DNA from: Rehmannia glutinosa
Taxonomy: Eukaryota; Streptophyta; Magnoliopsida; Lamiales; Orobanchaceae
Reading direction: 5' to 3'
NCBI GenBank assembly: GCA_016081115.2
Contig: CM071929.1
Location: 3,038,001-3,102,000, forward strand
Length of the DNA stretch: 64,000 nt
Shown here: one piece after another, positions 46,087-58,503 of the stretch
How the letters are laid out: every line of letters starts with the position of its first letter
Position numbering within the stretch: the stretch's first letter is position 1
Made by a program: the position numbers and the translations under genes
The notes under the pieces: model-generated
The model's input: only the letters and a program-made list of their open reading frames with translations
Database searches by the model: none
Told to the model about the DNA's origin: nothing

Positions 46087-48188
46087 TGTCACGCCTCAAA
46101 CGCGACGCGATGACGATCAATCACTTAAATAGAAATAATTCAACAGTCTAAACCAATGATACAAAACTCCAAGTGAAATAGAGTCTAATGCGTGGAATAA
46201 AATACACACAAGTATGAATTACATCTCAAGGTCCGACAATATCCGAATACAATCCATCAAAATATCCGAATTTAAACTTACAGTCCAAACTAAAACAGAA
46301 TGAAGGAGTTCAACAATAACAAAAGCAAAAGAAAATGCCGCTTGACATCAATGATTATAGGAACTAGTACGACAAAGTGAGCACGAGATTGATCCGTGGT
46401 AGGTTCGCGTCTTCAACATACTCCTCATCTAAATATTAGAAAATAGAAGGGGATGAGACAAAAATCTCGGTGGATGGGGTGATCTTGTGAGAGTGTGGCG
46501 ATATATATAGTTAATGTGAGAAAACGGTTGTATGAAAACGCGTGAGGTATGATGCATGTTTTCACATATAGTCCACAAGCGTCGTGATAAATATATATTA
46601 AGTAATATACTTATACAGTTTAAGAAATAGTTCGTGGTCACACAAGCACTATGATTCAGGCAAGACAGGTAGGATTGCGTACTGAATGTAACGCCAATCA
46701 TATGCAAACGAGTAAAGGTTGCGTGATCGATTTGTAGCGCCAACCAATGCAACACAAGTAGCGGTTGCGTACGGATTTGTAGCGCCAACCAATCGGTTCC
46801 GTTTAACTCGGAATCGTGTGGATCGCAACCGATTCCTTCATTCTTCCTTGTAACTCCCCGTTCAAAATGGTCCAAGATTTTGTCACCTTATCGCTCCATA
46901 GGCAAAGACAAAATCCACATTGGAGCTTGCAAGGCTCGGATTCGTCATAATCATGATTATACCTCAAGTACTACGACCCGCTTCCTCGGGACAAACTCCG
47001 TCCCTCGGTTGCGGGATTAGGGCGATGGGGAAGAGTGGAATAGCGGTAAGCCGCCGGTTCCATCCCCAACGTATCCATTCCGAAGCGTGAGCTCGACACA
47101 CCAAGTTGACTCAGACAGGAAAGTAAGTACACGTTCGGGTAGTCAACCAGGACAATCGAGTATTATTGATTCAGGGGAAGCATTTTAGGAAAGTTTTCGA
47201 AAATTTGCGCAAGGCAATTATGGCGTTGGTGGAGTTATTTGGATGAAGATAATTATCGGGAGGATAAACAATATTCGATATCTTGAAAGATTAGGTGGAA
47301 CATAAGTCCCGTTAAAGATTCGAAATCGCAAGCCGAGAAAGTCGCCCCACAATCGCGTATTAATCGGCCAAGACGATCCGATAAGTCGGGATTTTTGAGA
47401 AAATAAAATATTTTAAGCAATAATTAAAGTCGGAGGGTCCAGGCTGTTTCTTTAAAATAAAAAAATAATTCGAGTTATGTCCTTGTAAAAAGAAAATTTA
47501 CAATTAGCCTCGTTTTGTAAAACCAATTCTTTTGGGGTTAAAAATTGGATAAATAAATGTACCGACCTTGAAAAATTATGAGGTCGGGTTCTAAATTCTC
47601 TAAATTGTTCAGAGATTCAGGTTTTTAAAGTTTTGAGGTCGAGGTTTCATAAAATTCACACATTATACCCAAATTTGTTAAAATTGTCATTTCGGTCCCT
47701 AAGTTTAAAATAATTGGAACTCACAAACCGGAAGGGCTTTTAATGTGATTCCAGTTGGAAAATGTCACTAAGGTCAGTGGAATATTGGGACAAAAACAGT
47801 TTTAAAAATAAATAAGTATAGGCCCCTTAACTTTTGAAAATCTCATTTTTGTCCCATTTGAAATAATTGCCTTTAAGGCTTTTAGGGTCCGATTGTTATG
47901 AAATTTGAACATTGGGTCCAAAATATCATTATGTTATAGTTAAATTAGTATTTCCAGGTGCATGGACTGCATAAGTCCTGGAAATTTCGTTTTGGTCATT
48001 AATTTTAATCTTTTACAATTTGGTCCCTCAAGTTTTATAAAATTACTTTCCAAGCTCTAAACACTTGAATTTTTGGAATACACTTAAAATATGTTATTTT
48101 CAGTCCCTTAAGAGTTAAAATTTCAAATTTAAAAAATAGGGTCTAGTTGCTCGCTTGAACAATTCCCATGCCCCACGATACATTGACG

Positions 48189-48371
48189 TCATAGCATTGC
48201 TGATCGCGTCAGCCGAAGCTTCCCGGCCTCGCTTATCGCTGAAATTGTCGAGCCAATCACATCCTCCTGTTGCAATAGGTGGCGCGCGGCTTCACATTTT
48301 TGGCTGCTTGCGATGATAGCTATGAGAACAAGAATCAAAATGCATGGGTAAGTAATGCCTCTAATGGCCAT
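48189..48371 (-). CDS. Small secreted peptide, 60 residues, copy 3
   Basis: Same predicted protein as 36897-37079, in the second tandem copy. TATAAATA at 48509-48516, insert borders 48145-48699, flanked by 63-bp repeats at 48082-48144 and 48700-48762. A 9-bp shorter leader region is the main difference from copy 2. Identity of the frame in both copies is expected from recent duplication and is not evidence of selection. Confidence 0.45.
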   Translation of the reverse strand: MAIRGITYPCILILVLIAIIASSQKCEAARHLLQQEDVIGSTISAISEAGKLRLTRSAML

Positions 48372-48508
48372 GGTTTTTCTGAGAAATGATTTGTTGTTTG
48401 ATGACTATTAATCAAAAAGAAAAAAAAATAAAAGCTAATTGCTTTATAACGTTTCTTAATGAGGGAAGATAGGAGTTTTATTTTGTTGATGGGAGAAATA
48501 TTGTGTGG

Positions 48509-48516
48509 TATTTATA
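48509..48516 (-). promoter_or_regulatory. TATA box of peptide gene copy 3
   Basis: TATAAATA in the same context as in copies 1 and 2, about 138 bp upstream of the ATG. Confidence 0.55.
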
Positions 48517-49969
48517 GTCACGAGAAATTCAATACGCCGAACAACTTACATACTGCTTCATGATTGGGAGGTGAGAATTAATAATTAAGACAGGTTGGTT
48601 TGTTGATTAGCGAATTCTGATTCTGCTGTACATTTTTGAAAACATTTTTTAATTAACTTATAATTAAGCTCCTAATATACATATAATTAATATAGTAACA
48701 CTTAAAATATGTCATTTCCAGTCCCTTAAAAGTTAAAATTTCAAATTTTAAAATTAGGGTCTGGTACAGTTTCGAAAATTTGAAATAGCCCTTAAACTTC
48801 TAAAATTTTACAATCTAGTCCTTTGGCTTTTAAGGGTTGATTTTATTTATCTAAAAACTCTTAAAACTTTATTAAAATGTCAAAACATAATTTTTGAACC
48901 TGTTCAGTCCCAAAAATTGAAAATTACAGATGGGTCCCTTAAGTTTTATTTTCTTGCAATTAAGTCCATCAACTTTCCATTTTTGCTTTTTAAGTACAAA
49001 AGTTGAAATTTAATCAATTATGCTCGACTTGTCCAGGTTATAAATCATTCAAAACATAGATTTCAAGAGTCATACACGTTCATATCATTCTCATACAAAA
49101 TTTCATCAAGTATAACAATAAAGTGTACATGTATGCCCTATTTTTCGATAAATCGCATTTTTGAGCAACACTTGAGAATTTTTCCAACTTGATACAAGAA
49201 AATAGCATGCAATACATAATATATATCTCAAGTGCTCAAAATCAAAATACTACATGCATTTTTAAATAAAACACCTAGAAGTTGAAAAAATTTTCCACCC
49301 ACCCTAAAAATAAACTTGTTGGTGAAAGATGAAATAAATCACTCTTGAAGGATAAGTGACTTAGGTCAGACCCCTAGGTCAATGAATACCAAAAAAAATG
49401 TAGGAGTTAGGAAATGAGGTTAAAAATTTAAGGAAAGAAGAAGGAGGTGAAGAATATTGGTAAAACTACACTTACCTTGTGTAGTAGATGAAATGAGACT
49501 AGTAGAGGTCTCAAAATGGGTCTCTTTGCTCACTCTTAAAACAACTCTTAAGGTTAGCCCCTAAAAGTCCAAAAATGAAAATGGAGTATCAAAATTTTGG
49601 AAAATAGAAAAAAGAAGAAAAAAATGTACTAAAAATCTCATTTCTTACCTTCTAGTCCAAATTCCTTTATAATTTCTTGAGGTCTAGTCAAGATGGTTCC
49701 AAGTCTCTATTATCTTCAAGTTGTCTTCTAAGTGTACCTCAAACCAAAAATCAAACTTAGGTTAAGAAGTGAAGAGGATGAGCTAGAAATATCAAAATGG
49801 ATTGAAGAAGAAAATTCCTTACATTGTAGTAGTGATAGTTTCGAATATAAAGAAGTATGAAGAGTTCTTTTATTTTTGTTAAGTGTTTGAAGAAAGAAGA
49901 AAGTGTTTGAGGATATGAAGAAATTATTCTTGAATATATGAAGAAAGTGTGTTTGAAGATATGAGGGAG

Positions 49970-50195
49970 GTGTGTTTGAAGATATGAAGAATGTGTGTTT
50001 TGAAGATATGAAAATTGTTTGAAGATTTGAAGAATGTGTGTTTTGAAGATATGAAGATTGTTTGAAGATTTGAAGAATGTGTGTTTTGAAGATATGAAGA
50101 TTGTTTGAAGATTTGAAGAATGTGTGTTTTGAAGATATGAAGATTGTTTGAAGATTTGAAGAATGTGTGTTTGAAGATATGAAGATTGTTTGAAG
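49970..50195. repeat. Minisatellite of about 43 bp inside LTR X
   Basis: Four to five copies of gaagaatgtgtgttttgaag followed by atatgaagattgtttgaagattt. The flanks show looser gaagatatga repeats from 49900. An open minus-strand frame across it is a by-product of the repeat. Confidence 0.8.
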
Positions 50196-51020
50196 ACATG
50201 AAGAAATTTGTAGAGAGAAGTAGGAGAATGTTTAGAGAGAAGGGAGAGGATTTTTTTTGCTTGGGAGATTAATGATAGTTAATGGGAATAATTAGGGGTT
50301 TAGGGTAAAAAAAAAATAACTAGCTTTCTTTATTAGGGACATGAAGCCAAAAGCTAGGTTTTAGAGGGAAATTTAAAATTCATTTGTTTGACTAAGGGGT
50401 TAGTGGGATTTGTAGGAAGATTTTTAGTTGTAGGCTTGGAAGACATAAAATAAAATAGAAATGAAATTATCAATTTTTTTTTGTCCAATAATAATTTAGT
50501 TGGGAGATACAAAATGATAAAATAGTGATAGAAGAAAAATTGAGTTATTTTCCCCATTTAAAGTGGTAATTTCGAAAATTAGGGAAAAAAAAAAAAAAAA
50601 TATTTGGTTTCTTTTCTTTATAAAATTGAGGGAAAAAAATAAAATGTATAAATATCCATAATTAAATATTTAGAAATTTAAAATAAAGATGTGAAATAAG
50701 AAATGTGTAATCGAAAAATAAATTGGAAGTTGGTTGGGATGAATTATAGAATAAGATGAAATATTCGGATAAGGGTCGAAATATACTCTTAAATTATCGA
50801 GGATCCAAAAATTCTAAAGTCGTAGTCAACCGACCAAGTATTAGTACTAGAGGAGAATATAAAATCATTACGCTCGAAAATAAGGAAGACATAATTGACA
50901 TTGGAAGAAATAAATAAAAGTCGTGTCGCGTTTCATTAATAATAGGTTTGTGATACATAGTCGAATAAATAATCACTATATAACACTGTATCTCACGTTG
51001 TTAAAATTCGGGACCTCACA

Positions 51021-51172
51021 AGCTAACTTGAAAACTTACAAAAAGTACCCCTCAGGTTTGAAATATATTTCAAAATCCCTCTTCATATTTGTAAACTTAT
51101 TGCAGATTACCCACTAATTTTAACATTAAATCAAACCTTAGGGGTGCTTTTTGTAAGTTTTAAAGTTAGCTG
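51021..51172. mobile_element. Hairpin MITE at the junction of two LTRs
   Basis: 51021-51061 and 51131-51171 are inverted repeats of 41 bp, about 90 percent alike (AGCTAACTTGAAAACTTAC... against the complement of ...GTAAGTTTTAAAGTTAGCT). Non-coding middle of 70 bp. TGTGA lies outward on both sides. Confidence 0.7.
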
Positions 51173-54100
51173 TGTGAAGCCCCAGATTTTTCAACTGTAG
51201 ATGACACGATCGCGGGTATTACTTTCTTATTCCGATACAATTTTTAAATAATCCGATAATTTATTCTTATATCTACTATTTATTTTGTGATTCGAATTAT
51301 TTTAATAGATTTAGCATCGGTTATCTATTTCATCTTAATGATCTTTGAAAACTATCTACTACTAAATTAGTCTTTTAAAAATACAATACATTTGTCTTGA
51401 AAAATCATTTAGTAAACATTATATTTTCGAAATAATAGTACTTGGGGTTTACCTTATATAAAAATCCAACTTTTATATTGAAATAACAAGTGTCTCATAC
51501 TTGATTTTGTCAACTTACTTATTACTTGATTTAACTATTTTATACTTGGAATCATTTTTATTTTATGGTGTTTGTTAATGATACTTATTTTCACTTCTTT
51601 AACCATTATAGATTTCTTTCGACTTTTAACGCGGGCTTTTAACCGGTTCAACTTGTTCTTGAGTGACTAGCTAATAATTTTTTTAGCATAATATATTTAT
51701 TTTATTTTAAAATTTCGAAATTAAAATTTATATATTTCAAAATAATTGTATAATTTAATTAATTACTTGATTGATATTTTTTTTACTAGTACTATTGATT
51801 TTAAATTTTATTTGGTACCTTAGATTTTAAGTGATGATACAATACTTGGGAATTATTGGACACCTTATAACTTAGATGACTCATTACATAAGTGATTATG
51901 GAATTGATAAGTGATTGTGGGATTGAGATATGAATTTTGGAACTTGATAAACTACACAAAATATCACCAATCTTGGACAAAAAAAAAAGGAAAAATGTGA
52001 GAACAAATCCTTGAAGTGGACGGCCAAGTGACAAAATGCAAGTCAACTTGCTAAAAATTTTATCCCAATATTTTACACTAAATTTTTCCACATTATTTAT
52101 CCTATTCAACATAATTGTCCAACCACCCTCACTTTCTCCATCTTTCACCAAACATCACATGTTCTCCTATTTCTTTTTCTTTTTTTTACACTTCATCTTG
52201 ACCAACCATTGTCACCCATTACAAGAAGATAAAAAAAAAAAAATTATCCTCCTACTTGAAGCATTTTTCGGCCATAGCAAAAGTTTTGGGAAATAATACT
52301 ATTTTTTTCCTACAACAATAATTTACTTCCTTTTCAATAAACAATTTACAAGACAAATTTTTTTATTCCTCCTACACTATGCTTTTGGCCATAGCATTTA
52401 TAGGGGAATCATTCTATTTTGTTTAAAATCTCCCAACACCCATTTTAGCATAATTATTACACAACAAACAGAGAAAAACAATTCCCTTTCCTTCAAACTC
52501 TCGGCCACTAGGATTTAGGGGGAATCCAATTTTTTCCTCCATCCATTCATGCATTGCAACCTTCTTCACTTCATCCTTGAACAAGAACACACCAAAAACA
52601 CTTCCAAAAATACTCTAAGGTCGAAAATTACTAAGTAAGTTGAGGAAATTTTTCTTCCATTTTCAAATTTAGCTCCTTGAAACTTCAAACCTATACCTAC
52701 AATTTCTAATCATGTTGTACCCTTCTCATTGAGGTACTCCTAGAAGAATTTTTCATGAAAAATTAAGAGACCAGACTTGACTACAAGTTTGAAGAGGAAA
52801 TTCAATACTACACACTTTTAAGGTGAGAAAATTGAGGTTTTAGTATTTTCTCTTGACAACATGAAGAATTAATTTTTGACTTAAGGATATGAATTTGTGG
52901 AGCTTATGGGCTGACCTTAAGGAGTTTGAGTCAAGAAGTTGATACCAAGAAGAAGACTCTATTTTAGATCAACCCGAAAAACTACTACGAGGTGGGTGGA
53001 AAAATTCTTTCAACTTCTAGGTGTTTTACTTAAAAATGCATGTAGTATTTTGATTTTGAGCACTTGAGATATATATTATGTATTTATTGCATGCTATTTT
53101 CTTGTATCAAGTTGGAAAAATTCTCAAGTGTTGCTCAAAAATGCGATTTATCGAAAATTAGGGCATACATGTAAACTTTATTGTTATATTTGATGAATTC
53201 TTGTATGAGATGGTCATGTATGTGTATGACTCTTGAAATCTATGTTTTGTATGAATTATAACTTGGGAAAGTCGAGCATAATTGATTAAATTTCAATTTT
53301 TGTACTTAAAATGCAAAAATGGAAAGTTGGTGAACTTAATTGCAAGAAAATAAAACTTAAGGGACCCCTCTATAATTTTCGAATTTTGGGACTGTACTCA
53401 GGTTCAATAATGATGTTTGGACATTTTAATAAAGTTTTAAGAATTTTTAGATAAATAAAATCAACCGTTAAAAGCCCAAGGACTAGATTGTAAAATTTTA
53501 GAAGTTTACGGGCTATTTTGCAATTTTCGAAACTGTACCAGGCCCTATTTTTAAAATTTGAAATTTTAACTCTTAAGGGACTGTAAATAACATATTTTAA
53601 GTGTATTCCAAAAATCCAAGTGTTTAGAGCTTGGAAAGTAATTTTATAAAAATTGAGGTACCAAATCGTAAAAGATTAAAATTGAGGACCAAAATGAAAT
53701 TTTCAGGACTTATGCAGTCCATGCACCTGAAAATACTAATTTAACTATACAAATTATATTTTGGACCCAAGGTTGAAATTTCATAACAATTGGACCCCTA
53801 AAAGCCTTAAAGGCGATTATTTCAAAATGGGACAAAAATGAGATTTTCAAAAGTTAAGGGACCTATACTTATTTATTTTAAAAACTGCTTTTGTCTCAAT
53901 ATTCCACTGACCTTAGTGACATTTTTCAACTGGAATCACATTAAAATCCCTTCCGGTTTGTGAATCCAATTATTTTAAACTTAGGGCCCGAAATGACAAA
54001 TTTAACAAATTCGGGGTCAATGTGTGAATTTTATAAAAACTCGACCTCAAAACTTTTAAAACCTGAATCTCTGAACAATTTAGAGATTTTAGGAACTGAC

Positions 54101-54539
54101 CTCATAATTTTTCAAAGTCGGGATATTTATTTATTTAATTTTTAACCCCAAAAGTATTGGTTTTTTACGAAACGGGGCTAATTGTAAATTTTCTTTTTAC
54201 AAGGACCTAACTAGAATTATTTTTATTTTTAAAGAAACAGCCCTGGACCCTCTGACTTTACTTATTGATTAAAATATTTTATTTTCTCAAAAATCCCCTG
54301 AATTATCGAATCGTCTCGACCGACACGCAGCGATCTTGGGGCGACTTCCTCGTCTTGTGATTTCAAATCTATAACGGACTTATGTTCCACCTAATCTCTC
54401 AAGATATCGAAGATTGCTTATCCTCCCGATAATTATCTTCATCCAAATAACTCCACCAACACCATAATTACCACTCGCGATTTTCAAAACTTTTCATGAA
54501 GCTTTCCTTAATTAATATACTCATTGCTGGTTGACTACC
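51173..54539 (+). mobile_element. Long LTR family X, plus orientation, cut by the Athila insertion
   Basis: Starts TGTGAAGCCCCAGATTTTT. 52990-54539 is clearly homologous to the inverse of 47150-49330, while 51200-52900 aligns only in patches with 49330-51000. Ends at GGTTGACTACCT, where the Athila LTR begins. No ORF with a recognisable domain. Contains the uninterrupted counterpart of the peptide insertion site near 53530-53610. Confidence 0.55.
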
Positions 54540-56009
54540 TATTGACTTGTGTTTTGCATGTATTTTGGGCTTAATATTGGTTAGAATGTGTTGATATGCA
54601 TACATTATATGAATAAATAGGGTTTTATTCTTGTTTTGTGGAAAAGGGTTACACTTTGCTCGTTTTGCAGGAATTTATCTATATTTGTAGCATTTTGGCA
54701 ACAAATCGGGCAAAGTCTGCAATCGCCAATATTTGACATGTTAGACGAAGTTTGGAGTCGGATCAAGGAGAAGTTGGACGAACCGGGCAAGAAACGGAAG
54801 GAAATAGCCAAGTGTTCAATGATACAGTGAGCACGGGCGGGCCCTTTCCTAGACGCCCGTGCTCGACCTATACCGAAGTAGAGAGTGTTAGGCCTATAAA
54901 GCACGGGCAGCCCGTGCCATATGGGCACGCCTGCTCTTCCCGAGAAAATTGAACAACTTCGGCACCCAGTAGGTCAAGGCGTGCAAAGACGCATGATCGT
55001 GCTCTTCTGCGGGAAAAACAGAGTTTGACTCGTTTCGACAGGTTTCACCCAAACGAAGTACAAATAGACACGGGGCGGCCACAAACAAGGAGGCGCTGAT
55101 TTTTACCCTAGAAACCAGAGAAAAGAGCAGTTTTCCACCGGATACTTCGAGAGATCGATCAAGACCGCAACCGCACCTTCGAGGATTGAAGATAGATCGA
55201 GAGATCGTCATCATCCCCAAATCACTCATTCCATCGTATCGTTATTTCAATTAGTTAGATTTTGATTATGAATAATTTGTCTATGAATTGTTTATTTTCA
55301 ATGTCTGGCTAAAACACTTTGTGATTCCCGGGTTTGGGAGTAGGTTAATAAACACTTTTATTTGATGATTAAGGATAATTGAAGTTAATGTTTTCTTTCT
55401 CTATTCAAGTACTTTGCTTTAATTCTTGTTTTATCAAAAGACCTTTGATCTAAACTTGTTTGATGTATTGATTCATAATTCTAACCGATGAGTTTCAATA
55501 CTAGATCTTGAGTACTTGACACAAATAGATTGCATGATTGAGAAGTCTGTGAATGTTTGTGAGATCTTATAATCTTTTGAACTTTTGGGAGTTGGGTATC
55601 TCATGTTGAGTAGAGATGCTAGCATAGATATTCCAATCAACGCTTTTACATACATCTCGAGAGAGGGGGTAAATTACTTTGGTGATTGGTCTATAGAGAA
55701 GAATATGTTTAACCTTGGTTTGCTTAATCTGAGCATAAAAGTGGGATATTAACTGAAACCATAACCCAGGAATCCATCCATTCATACTTGATCTTTCAAT
55801 CGCTCTTTGCTTTGTTATTTTAGGATTAATTTCTGCTTTAGTAGTAATAAAACCAATCCTTCAAATTTCGATAGTTTAGATAAAAATAGGACTATTATAA
55901 TCCAATACTTGGTACATTAATTTATTAATCCATGTGGATTCGACCTTGCAAACCCTATTCTATAAACTGATCTGTACACTTGCGGTGAAGCTAAAAAATA
56001 AGGCGAACA
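54540..56009 (+). mobile_element. Athila 5' LTR
   Basis: TATTGACTTGTGTTTTGCATG... to ...GGCGAACA. Homologous to LTRs A-C along its length but a different subfamily. TATAAA at 54895-54900 sits between a perfect 11-bp inverted repeat GAGCACGGGCG/CGCCCGTGCTC (54829-54864) and the palindrome GCACGGGCAGCCCGTGC (54901-54917). Confidence 0.85.
54829..54917 (+). promoter_or_regulatory. Palindrome-flanked TATA box of the Athila LTR
   Basis: Upstream stem-loop arms 54829-54839 and 54854-54864, TATAAA 54895-54900, then a 17-base palindrome starting at the very next base. Position and TATA support a U3 core promoter; binding factors are unknown. Confidence 0.6.
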
Positions 56010-56015
56010 AGTTTT

Positions 56016-56033
56016 TGGCGCCGTTGCCGGGGA
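56016..56033 (+). promoter_or_regulatory. Athila primer-binding site (tRNA-Asp)
   Basis: TGGCGCCGTTGCCGGGGA, exact complement of the 3' end of plant tRNA-Asp, six bases after the LTR. Confidence 0.95.
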
Positions 56034-56156
56034 TTAATCAAATTTTTAGTAAATAGAACTATTCTTAATCTAGACATTTTTTCTTTTTCTTAGTTTGTTG
56101 TTTAATTCTATTTTTACTGTGGTTGACTTGTTTTCTTTAGTTGGTTCAGGTAGTGC

Positions 56157-57640
56157 ATGATCACTCGCTCGAAGCAAGGAGAATTAGCACCGTTTATACC
56201 GGAGGTTGAGGCTTTTGCTAGGTAGAATAGTGCGGCTACCAAACGGGCAGAAAGGCAGCAGGACCAAACCATGGCAGGAGTTGAAGACGACAACAGGGTC
56301 AATAACGGGGTCAATAACGGAGGTAACAACCAGGCCAACAGGGTGAATGTCGAGTTACCAATACCGAGGTTCCGTGGCTCCGGGCTCAACAAAGCAGGCA
56401 ATTTGCGATTTCTTCCGCCCAATCAATCGCAACTATGGTGGAATTGCCAACGTCCCAATTAATGCGAATAATTTTGAGTTGAAGCCAGCACTGATATCAA
56501 TGGTGCAGCAGAATCAGTTTGGGGGTTTCCCGTCTGAAGATCCCAACTCTCATCTTGCGAATTTCATACAGATTTGCAACACTATCAAGATGAATGGGGA
56601 CTGATGATGCTATATGTCTCCGCCTATTCCCTTTCTCTTTAAGGGATAAGGCTAGGAAGCTCAACTGGCACCCTAACTCGGGAGTGTGAATAATTGGGAT
56701 GAGCTGAGTCAGAGGTTTTTGTTCAAATACTTCCCACCAAGCAAGACACTACAGCTTAAAAGCGAGATCACTCAGTTTAGGCAGTTTGACTCTGAGCCTT
56801 TGTACGAGGCCTGGGAGAGATTCCGGGATTTGTTGAGAGATGCCCGCAACACGGATTTCCGAGGATCAACAACTCGCTTTCTTCTACAATGGGTTGATGG
56901 GACAGACTAGATCGTTCGTAGATGTTTGCGGGAGGCGCGCTACTTGCGAGATTTCCGGAGGATGCGTTCAACTTATTAGAAGAGATGGCCATGAGTAGCT
57001 ATCAATGGCCCTCTCGAAAGGACTAATGTGAAAAAGGGTAGCCGAAGTGTCCGATTCGGACCCAATTAAAGAGTTAATGCCCAAATGGCCGTCGACAAAA
57101 AACCAATTAAGTGCTTTGACAAAGGCAAACGAGGAACGCGGGTGCAAGTAGTGGGGAATTCCTCTAGAACTCGATAGAGGAAGCAAATTATGTGAATAAC
57201 CAGAATTTCAACAATTTCCGGAACAATCAAAATCCCACCCATTACCATCAGGGCTTGAGGAACCACGAGAACTTCTCCTACGCAAACACGAAGAACGTGA
57301 TGCAACCACCACCAGGGTTTAATGTGACAAACGGTGTTATTATTTGAGATCCTAAGCCCACCATGGAGGATATGTTCATTTCGTTCATGAGTGAGACGAG
57401 GAACATGTTCAACAAGGATGAGGCAAAGATGGATAAAATCGAAAACCATATCACCCAATTGGGGTCCCAGGATGAAGAATCTTGAGACCCAAATTGGTCA
57501 AATAGCTACGATTATTGGTGGGCAAAGATCAGAAAGGCGGTTTCCGAGCAACACCGAGGTAAATCCAAAGGAGCAGTGTAAAGTCATTCGTCTCCGAGGA
57601 GTGGAACGGAATACGAGGGGCCGAAAATACCAAAAAAATT
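56157..57640 (+). pseudogene. gag: Athila gag, broken
   Basis: ATG at 56157: MITRSKQGELAPFIPEVEAF, then a stop at the codon after FAR. In following frames: VNNGVNNGGNNQANRVNVEL, FGGFPSEDPNSHLANFIQIC, WDELSQRFLFKYFPPSKT, EITQFRQFDSEPLYEAWERF, the standard Athila capsid. 57391-57560 ends with DKIENHITQLG and LETQIGQIATIIGGQRSERR. No zinc knuckle is readable. Capsid protein; would assemble in the cytoplasm. Six or more frame changes. Confidence 0.8.
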
Positions 57641-57654
57641 TGAAAAATTGCAGA

Positions 57655-57700
57655 CGGCATGACCGTGCGCCACCGCACGGCTAGCCCGTGCGCCTCGAAC
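57655..57700 (+). repeat. CACGGGC palindrome inside the gag-pro region
   Basis: GCACGGCTAGCCCGTGCGCC at 57675-57694, the same motif as in the U3 of this LTR family. Confidence 0.65.
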
Positions 57701-57949
57701 GGAAACGTAATCGATGCACCGGAAGATGCAAAACCAAGGCAATTGGCGAGGTTGAGGCCGAGGAAGGAGCCGAGGAACATCGTCTTTGAACAAAAAGGGG
57801 CCGAGAAGCTTAAATCTTCTCTAACCCTAATATTTCTAAACTTAATGTTCCTTCCTTTTCCCCAACGTTTTCAAAAGAAAAGTTAGACGCACAATTTGCT
57901 AAGTTTTTAGAAATTTTTAAGAAATCGCATATTAACATTCCTTTTGCAG

Positions 57950-58503
57950 AGGCGTATTGGAGCGGATGCCCAATTACGCTAAATTCTTAAAGGATGTTAT
58001 GTCAAAGAAGCGGAAGATGACTAGTTTCAAAACAGTCAACGGACAGAGGAGTGCAAAGCTGATCGCAATAATCCAAAGGAAACTACCACAGAAATTGAAA
58101 GATTCGGGGAGTTTCACTATCCCTTGTGCTATTGGTGATGTTTTCTTTAAGAAAGACGTGTGATTTAGGAGCGAGTATTAACTTAATGCCATTGTCTATT
58201 TTCGTGCAACTTGGATTGGGATAGGTGAAGCCGCTCTACGGTCATTCTACAACTCACGGACCGATCACTCACTTATCCAAAGGAATCATCGAGGATGTAC
58301 TTGTCAAAGTTGATAAATTCATACTCCATGTGGATTTCTTGGTCTTGGACATGGAGGAAGATAAAGACGTCCCTTTGATACTTGGGCGTCCATTCCTAGC
58401 TACGGGGAAGGCCTTAATAGATGTGCAAAAAGGAGAGCTCACGTTACGGGTTAATGATGAGCACGTTTTATTTACTATCTATAAAGGCACTTCAATTTCA
58501 TGA
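57950..58503 (+). pseudogene. pol: Athila protease domain
   Basis: 57957-58140 gives MPNYAKFLKDVMSKKRK and GSFTIPCAIGD. The catalytic motif CDLGASINLMPLSIF is at about 58158-58205 after a frameshift. 58265-58480 is open: LSKGIIEDVLVKVDKF, VDFLVLDMEEDKDVPLILGR, PFLATGKALIDVQKGELTLR, the complete C-terminal part. An aspartic protease that would cut the polyprotein. The active Asp is present (DLGA). Confidence 0.8.

Larger units (their letters stand above)
37699..48980. repeat. Large tandem duplication, copy II (11.3 kb)
   Basis: Duplicate of 26364-37698: Copia 3' region and LTR, transposase N-terminal half, arrays, peptide locus, LTR X. After 48980 the sequence continues into LTR X that copy I lacks, so copy II carries the native right border and copy I the native left border. 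Confidence 0.9.
46087..51020 (-). mobile_element. Long LTR family X, minus orientation, nearly complete
   Basis: Starts TGTGAGGTCCCGAATTTT (minus, 51020) and ends GAGGCGTGACA at 46087, about 4.3 kb after subtracting the peptide insert (48145-48699) and the 63-bp duplication. No primer site or gag beside it, so it looks like a solo LTR or large non-autonomous element. Contains a minisatellite at 49970-50195. The distal 1.5-2 kb match 52990-54539 in inverse orientation. Confidence 0.55.

Noticed and set aside
49924..50199. Minus-strand frame of 91 codons with repeated HIFKTH motif
   Set aside because: Produced by the 43-bp minisatellite (43 is not a multiple of 3, so the repeat reads in changing frames); no protein evidence.
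56016..56033. tRNA-Asp-like sequence
   Set aside because: Only the 18 bases of a primer-binding site; no cloverleaf around it. The same holds for the iMet-like site at 22665.
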